Positions 47,743 through 58,362 are shown, counted from the first letter of the stretch. The stretch is DNA of 64,000 bases from Luteibacter sp. (GCF_009912395.1 NZ_WNDO01000028.1:1-64000); one strand, 5' to 3'. The notes: generated from the letters alone by a model not told the origin. Numbers and translations are program-made.

Positions 47743-48753
47743 ATGCGCATCCTGGTCACCGGCAGTGCCGGCTTCGTCGGCTCCGCCCTCACCGAGCGCC
47801 TGCTCGCGCGTGGCGATACCGTGCTCGGTTTCGACAACCACAACGACTACTACGACCCGGCCCTCAAGGAGGCCCGGCTCGCCCGCTTCGCCGCGCACCC
47901 GAATTACACCCACGTGCGCGCCGATCTCGCGGAACAGGCGGCCGTGGACAAGGCCTTCGCCGACTTCCAGCCCGAGCGCGTGGTGAACCTCGCCGCCCAG
48001 GCCGGCGTGCGCTACTCGCTGACGCATCCGCACACCTATGTGCAGAGCAACCTCGTCGGCTTCGTGAACGTGCTGGAGGCCTGCCGCCGACACCAGATCG
48101 GGCATCTGGTCTACGCCTCGTCCAGCTCCGTGTATGGCGCCAACCGCAAGATGCCCTTCGCGGTGGAGGACGCCGTGGATCATCCGGTGAGCCTCTACGC
48201 GGCCACGAAGAAATCCAACGAACTGATGGCGCATACCTATAGCCACCTGTTCGGGCTGCCGACCACGGGTCTGCGCTTCTTCACCGTCTATGGCCCCTGG
48301 GGGCGCCCGGACATGTCGCCGATCCTGTTCGCCAGCCGCATCCTGCGTGGCGAGCCAATCGACGTGTTCAACCACGGCAACCACAGCCGTGATTTCACCT
48401 ATATCGACGACATCGTCGAGGGTGTGATCCGCACGTTGGATCATCCCGCGCAGCCGGATCCGTCGTATGACCCGGTGTCGCCGAATCCCGGTTCGTCGGC
48501 CGCGCCTTACCGCGTGTACAACATCGGCAACGATGAACCGGTGCAGTTGCTCGATTTTATCGAGCTGCTGGAGAAGCACCTGGGCCGCACCGTCGAGAAA
48601 CGACTGCTGCCGATGCAGCCGGGCGACGTACCGGACACCTGGGCCGATGTCTCGGCGTTGCGCCGTGATGTGGGTTATGCGCCGTCGACGTCGATCGACG
48701 AGGGGTTGCGGCGATTTGCCGAGTGGTACAAGGATTTCTACAAGCAGGTTTGA
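47743..48753 (+). CDS. UDP-glucuronate 4-epimerase-like NAD-dependent epimerase
   Basis: A 336-residue extended SDR: NAD-binding MRILVTGSAGFVGSAL, the catalytic SSSSVYG Ser and YAATKKSNE (Tyr/Lys), and the substrate segment FFTVYGPWGRPDMSP. This sequence type (FDNHNDYYDPALKEARL) is that of WbpP/LspL/GalAE-like UDP-glucuronate 4-epimerases that supply UDP-galacturonate for surface polysaccharide. It is divergent from thrS; a TTACAAT -10 candidate is at 47705. No polysaccharide cluster is adjacent. Confidence 0.9.
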   Translation: MRILVTGSAGFVGSALTERLLARGDTVLGFDNHNDYYDPALKEARLARFAAHPNYTHVRADLAEQAAVDKAFADFQPERVVNLAAQAGVRYSLTHPHTYVQSNLVGFVNVLEACRRHQIGHLVYASSSSVYGANRKMPFAVEDAVDHPVSLYAATKKSNELMAHTYSHLFGLPTTGLRFFTVYGPWGRPDMSPILFASRILRGEPIDVFNHGNHSRDFTYIDDIVEGVIRTLDHPAQPDPSYDPVSPNPGSSAAPYRVYNIGNDEPVQLLDFIELLEKHLGRTVEKRLLPMQPGDVPDTWADVSALRRDVGYAPSTSIDEGLRRFAEWYKDFYKQV

Positions 48754-48756
48754 AAC

Positions 48757-48811
48757 CTTGCGCGCGACCCTGCGTCGCGATGCGCTGGATCGCGCGCAAG
48801 CGCGCTCCTAC
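48757..48811. repeat. REP element with shortened left arm
   Basis: CTTGCGCGCGA pairs with TCGCGCGCAAG; the right arm continues to GCGCTCCTAC. Bases 48808-48810 are the TAG stop of recD on the minus strand. Confidence 0.8.
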
Positions 48812-50685
48812 AGGAGGCGGCGGAGGAGGCCGGAGGCGCGCTTTGTCTTGCGGGCGATGGCGTAGGCGACGATATCCGGCGTGGCCAGTAGCGTGAAATG
48901 CGTCTTGGCGCGCGTCACGCCCGTGTAGAGCAATTCGCGGGTCAATACCGCCGAGGGCTCGGTCGGCAGCGCCAGCGCCGTGTGCTCGAACTCCGAACCT
49001 TGCGACTTGTGCACCGTCATCGCGTACACCGTCTCCACGGCGGCCAGGCGGCTGGGCACCACGAAACGCACCCGTTCGCGGCCGTGTTCGTCGAGCACCG
49101 CGAACGCGACGCGCAAGGCCATGCCGCCCTGCCCGTCCGGCACCCATAGCGTGACGCCGACATCGCCGTTCATGAGGCCGATGGCGTAGTCATTACGCGT
49201 CACCATCACCGGACGCCCCTCGTACCACTCGCGATCGAGGTCGACCAGCCCGCGCGCAGCAAGGCCTTTCGCGATGCGCTCGTTCTGCGCCGGCACACCG
49301 GCGTCGCCATGCCGGGATGCGCACAACAACTGGAATCGGGCATACGCCTTCAGCGCACCGGCACCCCAGGCCTCGAAGGCGTCAGGAGCCGCATCTGCGA
49401 CCGGGCGTGCCTTTTCGATCCAGTCGAAATAAGCCAGGTAACCCGGGGCCCCGTCCCTGCCTTCGATGGCCAGGGTCGCAATGCCTTCGGCAGTCGGCGA
49501 GCGTAGGGCGAGGTCGTCCGCCGCATCGCGCATTGACTGCGCGACGGCCGCGACATCGCCCGCACGGATCGCGTTCGCCAGCGCACCGATGCCGCTACGT
49601 TCGCCAAAGCGGCGGCTCCGACGCAGCATCACCACGCGCTGGTCGAGCGGGCGCGCGCTGGCGGATTCGCTCCAGGGCCCGACATCCACGTCGCAGACCG
49701 TTTCGAGCCACGCACGCGTCGTCTCGTTGTAGTGCCCTGCCTCGGCGCGGGCGCAGAGATCGCCCAGCACGGCGCCGGCTTCCACGGACGACAACTGGTC
49801 CTTGTCGCCCAGCAGGATCAGCCGAGCCTCGCGCGGCAAGGCGTCGAGCGTCGCGGCCATCATTTCCAGGTCGATCATCGAGGCCTCGTCGATGACCAGG
49901 ACATCCAGGTGCAGCGGATTGTCCCTGTCGTGACGAAACACGCGGCTATCCGGCCGGCTGCCAAGCAGGCGATGCAGGGTCGTGACTTCGGCGGGGATGG
50001 CCTGCTTCACCAGCGGGTCGACATCGAGCCGTTCGATCTGTCCCGCAATGGATGCGTTGAGGCGTGCGGCCGCCTTGCCCGTCGGAGCGGCGAGACGGAT
50101 GCGCAGACGCGGTTCGCCACGACGATGCGCCAGGGTCTGCAACAGCCCCAGAAGGCGCACCACCGTCGTCGTCTTGCCGGTGCCCGGTCCACCCGTGATC
50201 ACCGCGAAGGCACCTTGAGCGGCGATGGCGCAGGCGACCTTCTGCCAGTCGAGTGAACCCTCTTCCGTCGGGAACAGACGGTTGAGTTCGGTCCCCAGCT
50301 CATCTGGCGTCGGCTGCACATCGAGACGGGAGAGGATCGCTTCGGCCACCCCGACCTCGTCACGCCAGAACCGGCGCAGATAGAGCAAGCCGTCGTCGAG
50401 CACCAGCGGCGCGGCGGGATCGCCTTCGGGTCCCGCCACCAGCCGCGACGATCCCAGCCATGCCAAGGCATCGGTCAGCCCCGCGTCCTGGGCTTCCAGC
50501 GCATCGACATCCACGCAGATATGGCCGTCACCCAGTTCCTTGCTTACGATCGCCGCCGCAGCAAGCACGCGGAAATCGGCGTCGCCATCGAGCGTCGCCA
50601 GGAAGCGGGCGAACGCCCGATCCACCGGGCGCAGGCGTTTTTCGTCGACCGCAAGATCGAGCCAGGTGCGTAGATCGATCGTCAT
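48808..50685 (-). CDS. recD: Exodeoxyribonuclease V subunit alpha
   Basis: A 625-residue superfamily 1B helicase, the fast 5'-3' motor of RecBCD: N-terminal helical domain, Walker A GGPGTGKTTTV, motif II VIDEASMI, and motifs V/VI MTVHKSQGSEFEH and TGVTRAK. The ATG at 50685 overlaps the recB stop by 4 nt. Its TAG stop lies inside a REP element. Gene order recC-recB-recD is standard for xanthomonads. Confidence 0.96.
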   Translation of the reverse strand: MTIDLRTWLDLAVDEKRLRPVDRAFARFLATLDGDADFRVLAAAAIVSKELGDGHICVDVDALEAQDAGLTDALAWLGSSRLVAGPEGDPAAPLVLDDGLLYLRRFWRDEVGVAEAILSRLDVQPTPDELGTELNRLFPTEEGSLDWQKVACAIAAQGAFAVITGGPGTGKTTTVVRLLGLLQTLAHRRGEPRLRIRLAAPTGKAAARLNASIAGQIERLDVDPLVKQAIPAEVTTLHRLLGSRPDSRVFRHDRDNPLHLDVLVIDEASMIDLEMMAATLDALPREARLILLGDKDQLSSVEAGAVLGDLCARAEAGHYNETTRAWLETVCDVDVGPWSESASARPLDQRVVMLRRSRRFGERSGIGALANAIRAGDVAAVAQSMRDAADDLALRSPTAEGIATLAIEGRDGAPGYLAYFDWIEKARPVADAAPDAFEAWGAGALKAYARFQLLCASRHGDAGVPAQNERIAKGLAARGLVDLDREWYEGRPVMVTRNDYAIGLMNGDVGVTLWVPDGQGGMALRVAFAVLDEHGRERVRFVVPSRLAAVETVYAMTVHKSQGSEFEHTALALPTEPSAVLTRELLYTGVTRAKTHFTLLATPDIVAYAIARKTKRASGLLRRLL

Positions 50686-53600
50686 GCGCCTCGTCCCTCG
50701 AACAGCGCGTCGAGCGCCTCGATCATTGCCAACGGTGGACGCTCCGCATGGATGCCATGCCCTTCGCCATCCACACCGCGCAGGTAGAGATACACCGCAC
50801 CGCCGACATGCGTGTCGTAATCGTAGGCCTCTCCAAGACGCGAGCGCAGAAGGCGATGCAGCGCCAACAGATAGAGCGCGTATTGCAGTTCGTAGCGGGC
50901 ATCCAGGATCGAATGACGCATCGCCGCGGCACCATAGGCCTGCGCGTCGGTACCGAGCCAGTTCGACTTGTAGTCGATCACGTACCAGCGCCCTTCGTGC
51001 TCCACGATCAGGTCGATGAAGCCCTTGAGCATGCCGTTCACCTTTTCCGCCGCGAGCGAGAGACGGGGCGCGTCGTCCAGCGTATGCGTGCGGACGATGC
51101 GATCCAGCGCAAGGGTGTCGACGCCATGCGCCTCGAAAAGAAACTCGAGTTCCGCGCGATAACGCGACGGATCGACCAGCGAACCGAGCGCCACGGCACC
51201 ACCGGCTGGCAAGGGCAGCGGCGTCGCCAGGAGGGCCAGCAGCCAGTCGGTCAGCGGATCGATCCAATGCGTCCAGCCGTGGCGCTCGCAGCGCCGGGCG
51301 ACCGTATCGCGCAGGCGCTCGCGATCGTCCGCGACGATGGCGAAACCTTCCTCGGCCATCCATTCCAGCAGGTCGTGCAGGAAGGTGCCGGCGTCGGCGC
51401 CACGCGGAAAATCGTGGATGCTCCCTGCCGCGACGGGCACGGCGGGATGTTCCTCCCGGTACTCCACGATGACATCGTCGCTGGGCGTTTCGGGCGCGAC
51501 ATCCTTTTCGTCGTAGCGAAGACCGCTGTAGCTCGCGATCCACCAGGGTTCCGCCTTCGCGATACGCGGCTCGCGCGCAGGCAACGAACGCACGTCGCGC
51601 GTCGGCGCCACGTAGATCGCATCGTCCGGTGGCGGCATGTATTCGACGGCGATGGACGAACGCTCGCCCTTCACGTCGCGCAACAGGTTCGCCAACACGC
51701 CATTGTCGATCTCGGCACCGCCATGCAGGAGATGACCGAACGCCGAGCGATGCAGCTGCGGTTTCTTCGCCGCGTTGTAGCAGACCGGCGCCACGCCCAG
51801 CCAGCATGCGTGGCGCGCGCGGGTCAGCGCGACGTAGAGCAGACGCAGGTCTTCCTGCAGCGCCGCGCGTTCGGCGGCATCCTTCGCGTCGCGAACCCGC
51901 TCACCCGCCGCGCCGCTGCTGGCCGAAAGCAATTCCAGCTGGGTCGATTCGCCATCGTGGTAACGATAGCCCTGTCCCGCGCGCAAGCCGCCCTGCGCGC
52001 AGACGAAGGGCAAGAAGACGAGCGGGTATTCGAGGCCCTTCGACTTGTGGATCGTGACCACCTTCACCAGGTCGTCGTCGCTTTCCAGCCGAACGACCTG
52101 CTCGTCGCCCGTATGTCCCGCGCGGTCGGCGATTCGCTCCGCGAGATGGCGAATGAGCGCCTGCTCGCCTTCAAGCGTCGATGCGGCCTGCTGCAACAGC
52201 TCGGCCAGGTGCAGGAGATTGGTGAGGCTGCGCTCGCCCCCCGCCATGGACAACAGGCGCCCCGGCAGGTCGAAATCGTGCAGCAGGCGATGCAGCATCG
52301 CGAGCACGCCCGCCTTGCGCCAGACCTCGCGCAACGCGAAGAACTGCTGGCCGCGATGCTCCCAGTGGCGCTCGTCGCGATTGAGTCGCTCCAGCTCGCC
52401 GTAACCCAGATCGAGCGTACGCGTGGCGAGCGCGGCGCGCATGGCCACGTCGGACGACGGCTCGGCCACCGCACGCAGCCAGAACAGCAGATCGAAAGCC
52501 TCCACGCTGTCGAGCACCGAATCGCGGTCGGACAGGAACACGCTGCGCACGCGCCGCGCCGCCAGGGCCGCGCGAATCTCCGCGGCCTCGTTGTGGCTAC
52601 GTACGAGGATGGCGATATCCGCCGGCGCCAGCGCCGTGCGTCGACCGTCGTCCGTTTCGAATCCGCAGCGCCCCTGCGCCGATTCGTCCAGCAAGCGGAC
52701 AATCTCGCTGGCGCAGGCCTCGGCCATCTGCTGGCGATACATGCGTACGCCCACGGGGGCTTCGTCGTCGAGCAGCCAGAGATGCAACGCGGGCTGCGGT
52801 TCGTCACCGCGAACGAAGCGCTCCGCCCTGCCCCGGGCCTTCACGGCGTCGAACGGCAGGCCGCGATCGGCGAAATGGAACGCGCCCGTCGGATGGTTCT
52901 CTGCGCGGGCGAACAGCGCGTTGACCGCCTCGACCATGCCCACGCTGGAACGGTGGTTCGTATCCAGGCTGTAGTGCGGTGCCATGGCTTCCGAGCGTGC
53001 CGTGAGGTACGTGTGGATGTCCGCACCACGAAACGCGTAGATGGCCTGCTTGGGATCGCCGATCAACAGCAGTCCCGTTCCCTCGGCGCCCGCGTACACG
53101 GTGCGAAAGATGCGGTACTGGAGTGGATCGGCGTCCTGGAATTCGTCGATCAGCGCCAACGGGAACTGGCGCCGAATCGTATCCGCCAGATCGCCACCAG
53201 CCGGGCTGACCAGTGCGGCATCGAGGCGAAGCAACAGGTCGTCGAAGCCGATCTGCGCACGACGGCGCTTCTGTGAGGCGAAACGCTCGCGCACCCAGGT
53301 CAACGCCTCGGCGAGAATCGCGTGGCGCACGCCGACCTTGCCGGCCTGCCATTCGTTCCAGTGTTCCAGCGCGCCGAAAGCGGGATGCTCCGGGCGCGCC
53401 TTGCCCTTGCCGGTGGCCTTGCCAAGGCGCGTGGTCGCATAGCGCGCGATGTCGAATCCCGCAGGATCGCCGCTGGCGGCCCAGCGACGCATCGACGCCA
53501 TGTCGGCGGGCATGCGTTCGGGGCGATACCAGCCGTTGTGCAACACCTTGTCGCGGACGGCGCCGACCAGCATCGCGTCGAGTTCATCCGCCGCGTTCCG

Positions 53601-54329
53601 CCAGCTCGTCGCGGCGATGTCCAGGCGACGACGATCCTCCTCGTCCCACTGCCGACGTTCGGCCAGCACGTCGGACACGACGGCATCCGCGCCAAGCACG
53701 TCACCATTTACCCGCAGTACGGCCTCGCCGCCGAACAGCAACGGCTTGAGGTCGCGCATCAGCGCATCGGGCGTGTTCCATTCCTCCAGCACGGGCGCCA
53801 ACTCGGCCTCGTCCAGTGGATAGAACGCCTTGCGCCAGTAGTCGCGCACGCATTCGGCGAGCAGTTCGGTCTCGTCCGGCTCCAAGGTCTGGGCGAACGC
53901 GTGACCGCTGCCGAACGCATGCTGGGTGAGCATGCGCTGGCTCCACCCATGAATGGTGAAGATCGCCGCCTCGTCCATCCATTGCGCGGCAAGTTCCAGG
54001 CGGCGCGCGCAGGCCGGCCAGGTGTCCGGTGGCAGGTCCGCAAGTAGCGCGCCGAGGAAGGTCTCTTCCGCACCACCGGCACGAAACGCGCGCGCGGCAT
54101 CGACGAGGCGCGCTCGGATGCGCTCGCGCAGTTCCTGCGTTGCCGCCTCGGTGAAGGTCACCACGAGGATCTGCGGCGGCAACAGTGGCTGGTCGATGCC
54201 ATGGCCAAGCACCGCGCGCACGTAGAGCGCGGCGATGGTCCAGGTCTTGCCGGTGCCGGCGCTGGCCTCGATCAGGCGCATGCCGTCCAGCGGCATACCC
54301 AAGGGATTCAGGGGCTGGGACGCTATCAT
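50682..54329 (-). CDS. recB: Exodeoxyribonuclease V subunit beta
   Basis: A 1215-residue RecB: UvrD-type helicase with Walker A ASAGTGKTWTIAALYVR, motif II LIDEFQDADPLQYRIF, MAPHYSLDTNHRS and VTIHKSKGLEYPLVF, and a C-terminal nuclease with the DYKSN catalytic motif (WYVIDYKSNWLG). With RecC and RecD it resects double-strand breaks and loads RecA. The start at 54329 overlaps the recC stop by 4 nt; the upstream frame extends into recC without homology. Confidence 0.97.
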   Translation of the reverse strand: MIASQPLNPLGMPLDGMRLIEASAGTGKTWTIAALYVRAVLGHGIDQPLLPPQILVVTFTEAATQELRERIRARLVDAARAFRAGGAEETFLGALLADLPPDTWPACARRLELAAQWMDEAAIFTIHGWSQRMLTQHAFGSGHAFAQTLEPDETELLAECVRDYWRKAFYPLDEAELAPVLEEWNTPDALMRDLKPLLFGGEAVLRVNGDVLGADAVVSDVLAERRQWDEEDRRRLDIAATSWRNAADELDAMLVGAVRDKVLHNGWYRPERMPADMASMRRWAASGDPAGFDIARYATTRLGKATGKGKARPEHPAFGALEHWNEWQAGKVGVRHAILAEALTWVRERFASQKRRRAQIGFDDLLLRLDAALVSPAGGDLADTIRRQFPLALIDEFQDADPLQYRIFRTVYAGAEGTGLLLIGDPKQAIYAFRGADIHTYLTARSEAMAPHYSLDTNHRSSVGMVEAVNALFARAENHPTGAFHFADRGLPFDAVKARGRAERFVRGDEPQPALHLWLLDDEAPVGVRMYRQQMAEACASEIVRLLDESAQGRCGFETDDGRRTALAPADIAILVRSHNEAAEIRAALAARRVRSVFLSDRDSVLDSVEAFDLLFWLRAVAEPSSDVAMRAALATRTLDLGYGELERLNRDERHWEHRGQQFFALREVWRKAGVLAMLHRLLHDFDLPGRLLSMAGGERSLTNLLHLAELLQQAASTLEGEQALIRHLAERIADRAGHTGDEQVVRLESDDDLVKVVTIHKSKGLEYPLVFLPFVCAQGGLRAGQGYRYHDGESTQLELLSASSGAAGERVRDAKDAAERAALQEDLRLLYVALTRARHACWLGVAPVCYNAAKKPQLHRSAFGHLLHGGAEIDNGVLANLLRDVKGERSSIAVEYMPPPDDAIYVAPTRDVRSLPAREPRIAKAEPWWIASYSGLRYDEKDVAPETPSDDVIVEYREEHPAVPVAAGSIHDFPRGADAGTFLHDLLEWMAEEGFAIVADDRERLRDTVARRCERHGWTHWIDPLTDWLLALLATPLPLPAGGAVALGSLVDPSRYRAELEFLFEAHGVDTLALDRIVRTHTLDDAPRLSLAAEKVNGMLKGFIDLIVEHEGRWYVIDYKSNWLGTDAQAYGAAAMRHSILDARYELQYALYLLALHRLLRSRLGEAYDYDTHVGGAVYLYLRGVDGEGHGIHAERPPLAMIEALDALFEGRGA

Positions 54330-57300
54330 GCGGCCTCCACGCGCAAGGCCGCGAGGAAGTCGCGGTACGGTCCCAGGCGGTCCGCGAAACCGCCGTCGCG
54401 CAAGGCGTCGAACGAGGGCCACGCGCGGCCGAGATAGGGATCGCCATCGACCTCGCCGTGCACGCGATCCTGGGTGCCTTCATAGGCGGCGCGGGCACGC
54501 GCGGGCGCATCCTCCGCGGCCTCGGCCGTCAGCCAGGCCATCGCCGTGCGCACCGCGACCGGCAACGGATAGGTCATGCCGTCGCGCCACGCGCGCAGCA
54601 GTCCGCCCAGCATGCGCCGCGCCTCGTCGGGTTCAATCGGCGACATGACGATGGTCGCGTCCGGACCGATATAACGCGTCTCCATGCGCCAATCGGCAGC
54701 CTGAGCCACGAGATGGTCGGCCCAGGGCATCACAAGACGATGCAGGCGCGGCACGCCATCGGCGTCCAGGACATTGGCCGGCGATGGCAGGAGCCACGCG
54801 AGACGCCCCTCGGGGTCCATGCGCAGGTCGGCCAGCCAGTCCTCGATCGCCATGCCTTCGCTATCGATGCGAATTTCGCGCTTGCCAGCATCGAGGGGCC
54901 ATGCACGACGTTCCGCAAGGAAACGGCCGTGGACCGCGTCGGCCGCCTCGACGAGATCACGGCGCACCGGCGTCGCGAAACCGCCCATCGGCAAGACGCC
55001 GCTGCGCTGGAGGCGCGCGGCGGCGAGATCGATGGCCGCGCTGCCCGCACCCTCACGCAACGCGGCACGCAGGAGCATGTCGGTCATCGCGTAGCGATCC
55101 AGGCCGTCGATGCTGAAAGGTTCCAGTTCCTCGCTCGCCACATCCGGCGCCTCGAAACGAACGCCAAGCCGGGCCTGAAAGAACTCGCGCACCGGGTGGC
55201 GCAGGAAGCGACGCAGGATGGCCAGCGTGAGTGGGCGTTCCACGATGGGAGCGGCCAGCACGGTGTCATCGATCCGGTTGCGTTCGGCATGCACCTCGCG
55301 CCATTCGTTGGCGTAGGTGAACAGGCGCGGATCGCCCTCCTGGAAGTAGGCGCGACCGAAAGGCTGCAAGGGATGCTCGACGGTGAGCGCAGGCAATGAG
55401 CCGCTCCCATCGAATCCACGCCAACCCGCTTCGAGGTAGTCACGCAGCTGCCCCACGAGCACCGACGGCGGCCGCTCGCTATTGTCGCGCACACTGCGGC
55501 CCACCCAGCCGATATGCAGCGCGTCGCGTGCGGAGAGCAAGGCTTCGAGGAAGAGATAGCGATCGTCCTCGCGACGCGAACGGTCGCCGGGGCGCCAGGC
55601 GCCGGCACGCGACATGAGGTCGAAATCCATCGGCGGCCGGGCGCGCGGGTAATCGCCATCGTTCATGCCGAGCAGGCAAACGATGCGGAAGGGAATCGCG
55701 CGCATCGGCATCAAGGTGCCGAAACTCACGGCGCCAGCGAGGAAGCGCTTGGACAGGCCGCCATCGTCCAGACCACCTAGCCATGCCTCACGCACGACAT
55801 CGATGGTCAGCGGCTCGTCGAAACCCGCCTGCATGCAGGCGGTCTCCCAGGCTTCCAGCGCATCGTGCAGGCGTTCCAGGCGCATGCGATCGTCGGCATC
55901 GGCGGGATCGACGAAATCGCGCAGCAGGCGGCGCAGGTGCTCCGCCCATGCGGCAGGCGCCAGACGCCCGCTCATCGTGCGCCAGTGCTCGCCCAGGCGA
56001 TCCAGCAGGTCGGCGAGCGGACCGATCAGGTGCGCGTCGAGGCCACCCACTTCGGCATAAGGTTCGATATCGCCCCACGGCTCGCCGTCGCCGACGGCGT
56101 AGCCGAGCAACATGCGACGCAGGCCGAACGCCCAGGTGTTCTGTTCCAGCGCGGGAAGGTCGAGCGAGGCGCGCTGTTCGGCGTCCAGCCCCCAGCGGAT
56201 CCCCGCACCCTCGATCCAGCGATGCAGCAACGGCAGGTCGTCATCGCCCAGACCGAAACGCTGGCGCACGGCGGGCACGTCGAGCAGATCGGCCAGTTCG
56301 CCCGCACCGAAGCGTGATTCCGGCATGGCCATCAACATGTCGAGCGCCATCACCAGCGGCACACTGCCACGCGAGGCGCGATCGGCCACGCTGTAGGGGA
56401 TGTAACGGGGATCGTCGCGCGGCACCCGTCCGAAGACGGCGTCAATGTGTGGCCCGTAGGTTTCGATGTCCGGCACCATCACGATCACGTCGCGCGGACG
56501 GATCGGATCGCCCGCGAGCGTGGATGCCTCGAAGCGCGCCAGCAGCTGGTCGTGAAGGATTTCCACTTCGCGCTGCGGCCCATGGGCCACGTGGAAGGCG
56601 ATGGACGTGTCGTCGGTCGCGAGCGTGACGGGCGTTTCGGGCAACGGGTCCAGGTCGAGGATGGCCGTCTGCACCTGGCCGAGGAGATGCCTCGTCGACG
56701 GCTCCGCGAAGAGATCGATGCGTTGCTCCCATGCGCTGAAACGCTCGCGATACGCCTCGGGGTTGTCGAACTCGTCGAGCAGGCGAATGTAGTCGCGCCC
56801 TTGCTTGCCCCACGCCGCCAGCAACGGCTGCGCATAGAGGTGCATGTCTTCGTCCGACAGCAGCGCGGGCATGCCCGGCTTGGCTGCCTGACGGCGGCGC
56901 TCCGCGCGCAGCAGTTCGCGGTCGTCCACGATGTCGGCCCAGTAATGCCGGCACGGGTTCATCACCACGAGCACCACCTGAGACCAGCGCCCCAGTGCCG
57001 AGAGGGCCTCCAGCGTCTGCCGCGGCAGCGACGACATGCCGAACACCACGATGCGCCGGGGCAAGGTGACGGGACGCTCGGAACCCTCGGCCACGGCCCG
57101 CAGGAAGCGTGCATGGACGGCCGCACGGTGACCGTGCGCCTCGTCGGGTCCGACGTCGTCCAGCAGGCGGCGCCAAAGGGCGGCCTGCCAGCGGTCGGCG
57201 GCGGCCATGTCCGGCGCGCCGCCTCGGGCGTCGCGAAGGATGTCCTGCCCGCCCGCCCAGTCCTCGAGCCAGTCGGCGCGATACACCTGGTACTGGTCGT

Positions 57301-57748
57301 AGAGATCGGCCAGTCGCTCGGCGAGCTGGTGACACTTGCGCGCATCCTGCCCATCGCCGAGGAAGGCGGCCAGGGGTTCGAACACCGGCTCCTTCGCCAC
57401 CGACGGCAACAGGCGCATGAGCCGCCAGACCAGCCGCGACTTGTCGAACGGCGACTCCGGCGGCACGGCATCCCGGCCAAGCACCGCCCGATAGGCCTGC
57501 CAGAGGAATCGACCGGGCAGCTGCACGTCCACCGCCGCGGCGATGCCGAGGCCGCCCTCTTCCACGCCGCGCGCCAGCGCCATGCGGAACCACTGCGCGA
57601 TGCCGTTGGACTGGACCAGCACATGCTCGTCTTCCAGCGGGCCGAGCGGCGCACGACGAAGCCACGCGGCCAGCACGTCGCGCAGTTCTTCCAGGCGATT
57701 GCCATGCAGGACCATCAGGCCCGGCGCGATGTCGTTCCGTTCGGTCAA
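54326..57748 (-). CDS. recC: Exodeoxyribonuclease V subunit gamma
   Basis: A protein of about 1140 residues with the RecC layout: N-terminal inactivated helicase (VLHGNRLEELRDVLAAWL, VQSNGIAQWFRMAL), a middle domain with LLGMNDGDYPRARPPMDFDL, and a C-terminal nuclease-like fold without catalytic residues. RecC splits the strands and reads Chi. I place the start at a TTG (57748) preceded by GGGGGAG; a GTG at 57763 and an ATG at 57715 are the alternatives. First gene of recC-recB-recD. Confidence 0.94.
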   Translation of the reverse strand: MTERNDIAPGLMVLHGNRLEELRDVLAAWLRRAPLGPLEDEHVLVQSNGIAQWFRMALARGVEEGGLGIAAAVDVQLPGRFLWQAYRAVLGRDAVPPESPFDKSRLVWRLMRLLPSVAKEPVFEPLAAFLGDGQDARKCHQLAERLADLYDQYQVYRADWLEDWAGGQDILRDARGGAPDMAAADRWQAALWRRLLDDVGPDEAHGHRAAVHARFLRAVAEGSERPVTLPRRIVVFGMSSLPRQTLEALSALGRWSQVVLVVMNPCRHYWADIVDDRELLRAERRRQAAKPGMPALLSDEDMHLYAQPLLAAWGKQGRDYIRLLDEFDNPEAYRERFSAWEQRIDLFAEPSTRHLLGQVQTAILDLDPLPETPVTLATDDTSIAFHVAHGPQREVEILHDQLLARFEASTLAGDPIRPRDVIVMVPDIETYGPHIDAVFGRVPRDDPRYIPYSVADRASRGSVPLVMALDMLMAMPESRFGAGELADLLDVPAVRQRFGLGDDDLPLLHRWIEGAGIRWGLDAEQRASLDLPALEQNTWAFGLRRMLLGYAVGDGEPWGDIEPYAEVGGLDAHLIGPLADLLDRLGEHWRTMSGRLAPAAWAEHLRRLLRDFVDPADADDRMRLERLHDALEAWETACMQAGFDEPLTIDVVREAWLGGLDDGGLSKRFLAGAVSFGTLMPMRAIPFRIVCLLGMNDGDYPRARPPMDFDLMSRAGAWRPGDRSRREDDRYLFLEALLSARDALHIGWVGRSVRDNSERPPSVLVGQLRDYLEAGWRGFDGSGSLPALTVEHPLQPFGRAYFQEGDPRLFTYANEWREVHAERNRIDDTVLAAPIVERPLTLAILRRFLRHPVREFFQARLGVRFEAPDVASEELEPFSIDGLDRYAMTDMLLRAALREGAGSAAIDLAAARLQRSGVLPMGGFATPVRRDLVEAADAVHGRFLAERRAWPLDAGKREIRIDSEGMAIEDWLADLRMDPEGRLAWLLPSPANVLDADGVPRLHRLVMPWADHLVAQAADWRMETRYIGPDATIVMSPIEPDEARRMLGGLLRAWRDGMTYPLPVAVRTAMAWLTAEAAEDAPARARAAYEGTQDRVHGEVDGDPYLGRAWPSFDALRDGGFADRLGPYRDFLAALRVEAA

Positions 57749-57815
57749 AGGGGGCTCCCCCACGGACGTGGATCGACGCCCATCGTCGCCGTTGGCCGTC
57801 TCAATGGACGCGACC

Positions 57816-58235
57816 TCAGAACGGCTTGGCGACGACGAGGTAGACGATGGCCAGCAGCGCCAGCACCGGCAGTTCGTTGAGGATGCGCAGCGCCTTGCCG
57901 GACGGTAGCGTGCCGCCCGCCATGCTCCGCTTGAGCAGGCGTCCGGTCCAGATGTAATAGGCGAGCATCAGCGCGACCAGGACGAGCTTGGCGTGCAGCC
58001 ACGGGCCGGCGATGCCGAAGTAGAGCCAGAGTGCCAGGCCGAAGAGAAAGGCCATGCCGAACATGCTGTGGCCGAACTTGTAGAGCCGGCGCCCCATCAG
58101 CTCCAGGCGCGCCTTCACGCCCGGCTCGTCGCCGGCTTCGACCACGTTCACGAGGATTCGCGGCAGGTAGAACACCGCCGCCATCCAGGCGATGACGAAG
58201 ACGATGTGCAACGACTTGGTCAGCAGATAGGCCAC
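57816..58235 (-). CDS. hemJ: Protoporphyrinogen oxidase HemJ-like membrane protein
   Basis: A 139-residue protein with four transmembrane helices. The N-terminus (LTKSLHIVFVIAWMAAVFYLPRI) with His10 and Lys83 matches the conserved residues of HemJ (UPF0093), the oxygen-independent-type protoporphyrinogen IX oxidase of heme synthesis in bacteria lacking HemG/HemY. The start is a GTG at 58235 behind GAGGGAG; the longer frame upstream is Arg-rich and not homologous. It could also be named a CopD-family protein. Confidence 0.85.
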   Translation of the reverse strand: MAYLLTKSLHIVFVIAWMAAVFYLPRILVNVVEAGDEPGVKARLELMGRRLYKFGHSMFGMAFLFGLALWLYFGIAGPWLHAKLVLVALMLAYYIWTGRLLKRSMAGGTLPSGKALRILNELPVLALLAIVYLVVAKPF

Positions 58236-58343
58236 CGTCCGGATCTCCCTCGTGAAAGGCGGCCAGTGTAGCCGTTCGACGCGGCGGACCGGTGCGACAC
58301 GACGTCCCGGTGGGGCTCGTCCCCGGCAAGGCCTTAACTCATA

Positions 58344-58362
58344 TATAATGCAAATCATTCCT
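58344..58362 (+). promoter_or_regulatory. Fur box overlapping a -10 element
   Basis: TATAATGCAAATCATTCCT matches the 19-bp Fur consensus at 13 positions, including the AAT..AATCATT core. It contains a perfect TATAAT hexamer, so bound Fur would block the promoter of the receptor gene 45 nt downstream. Confidence 0.75.
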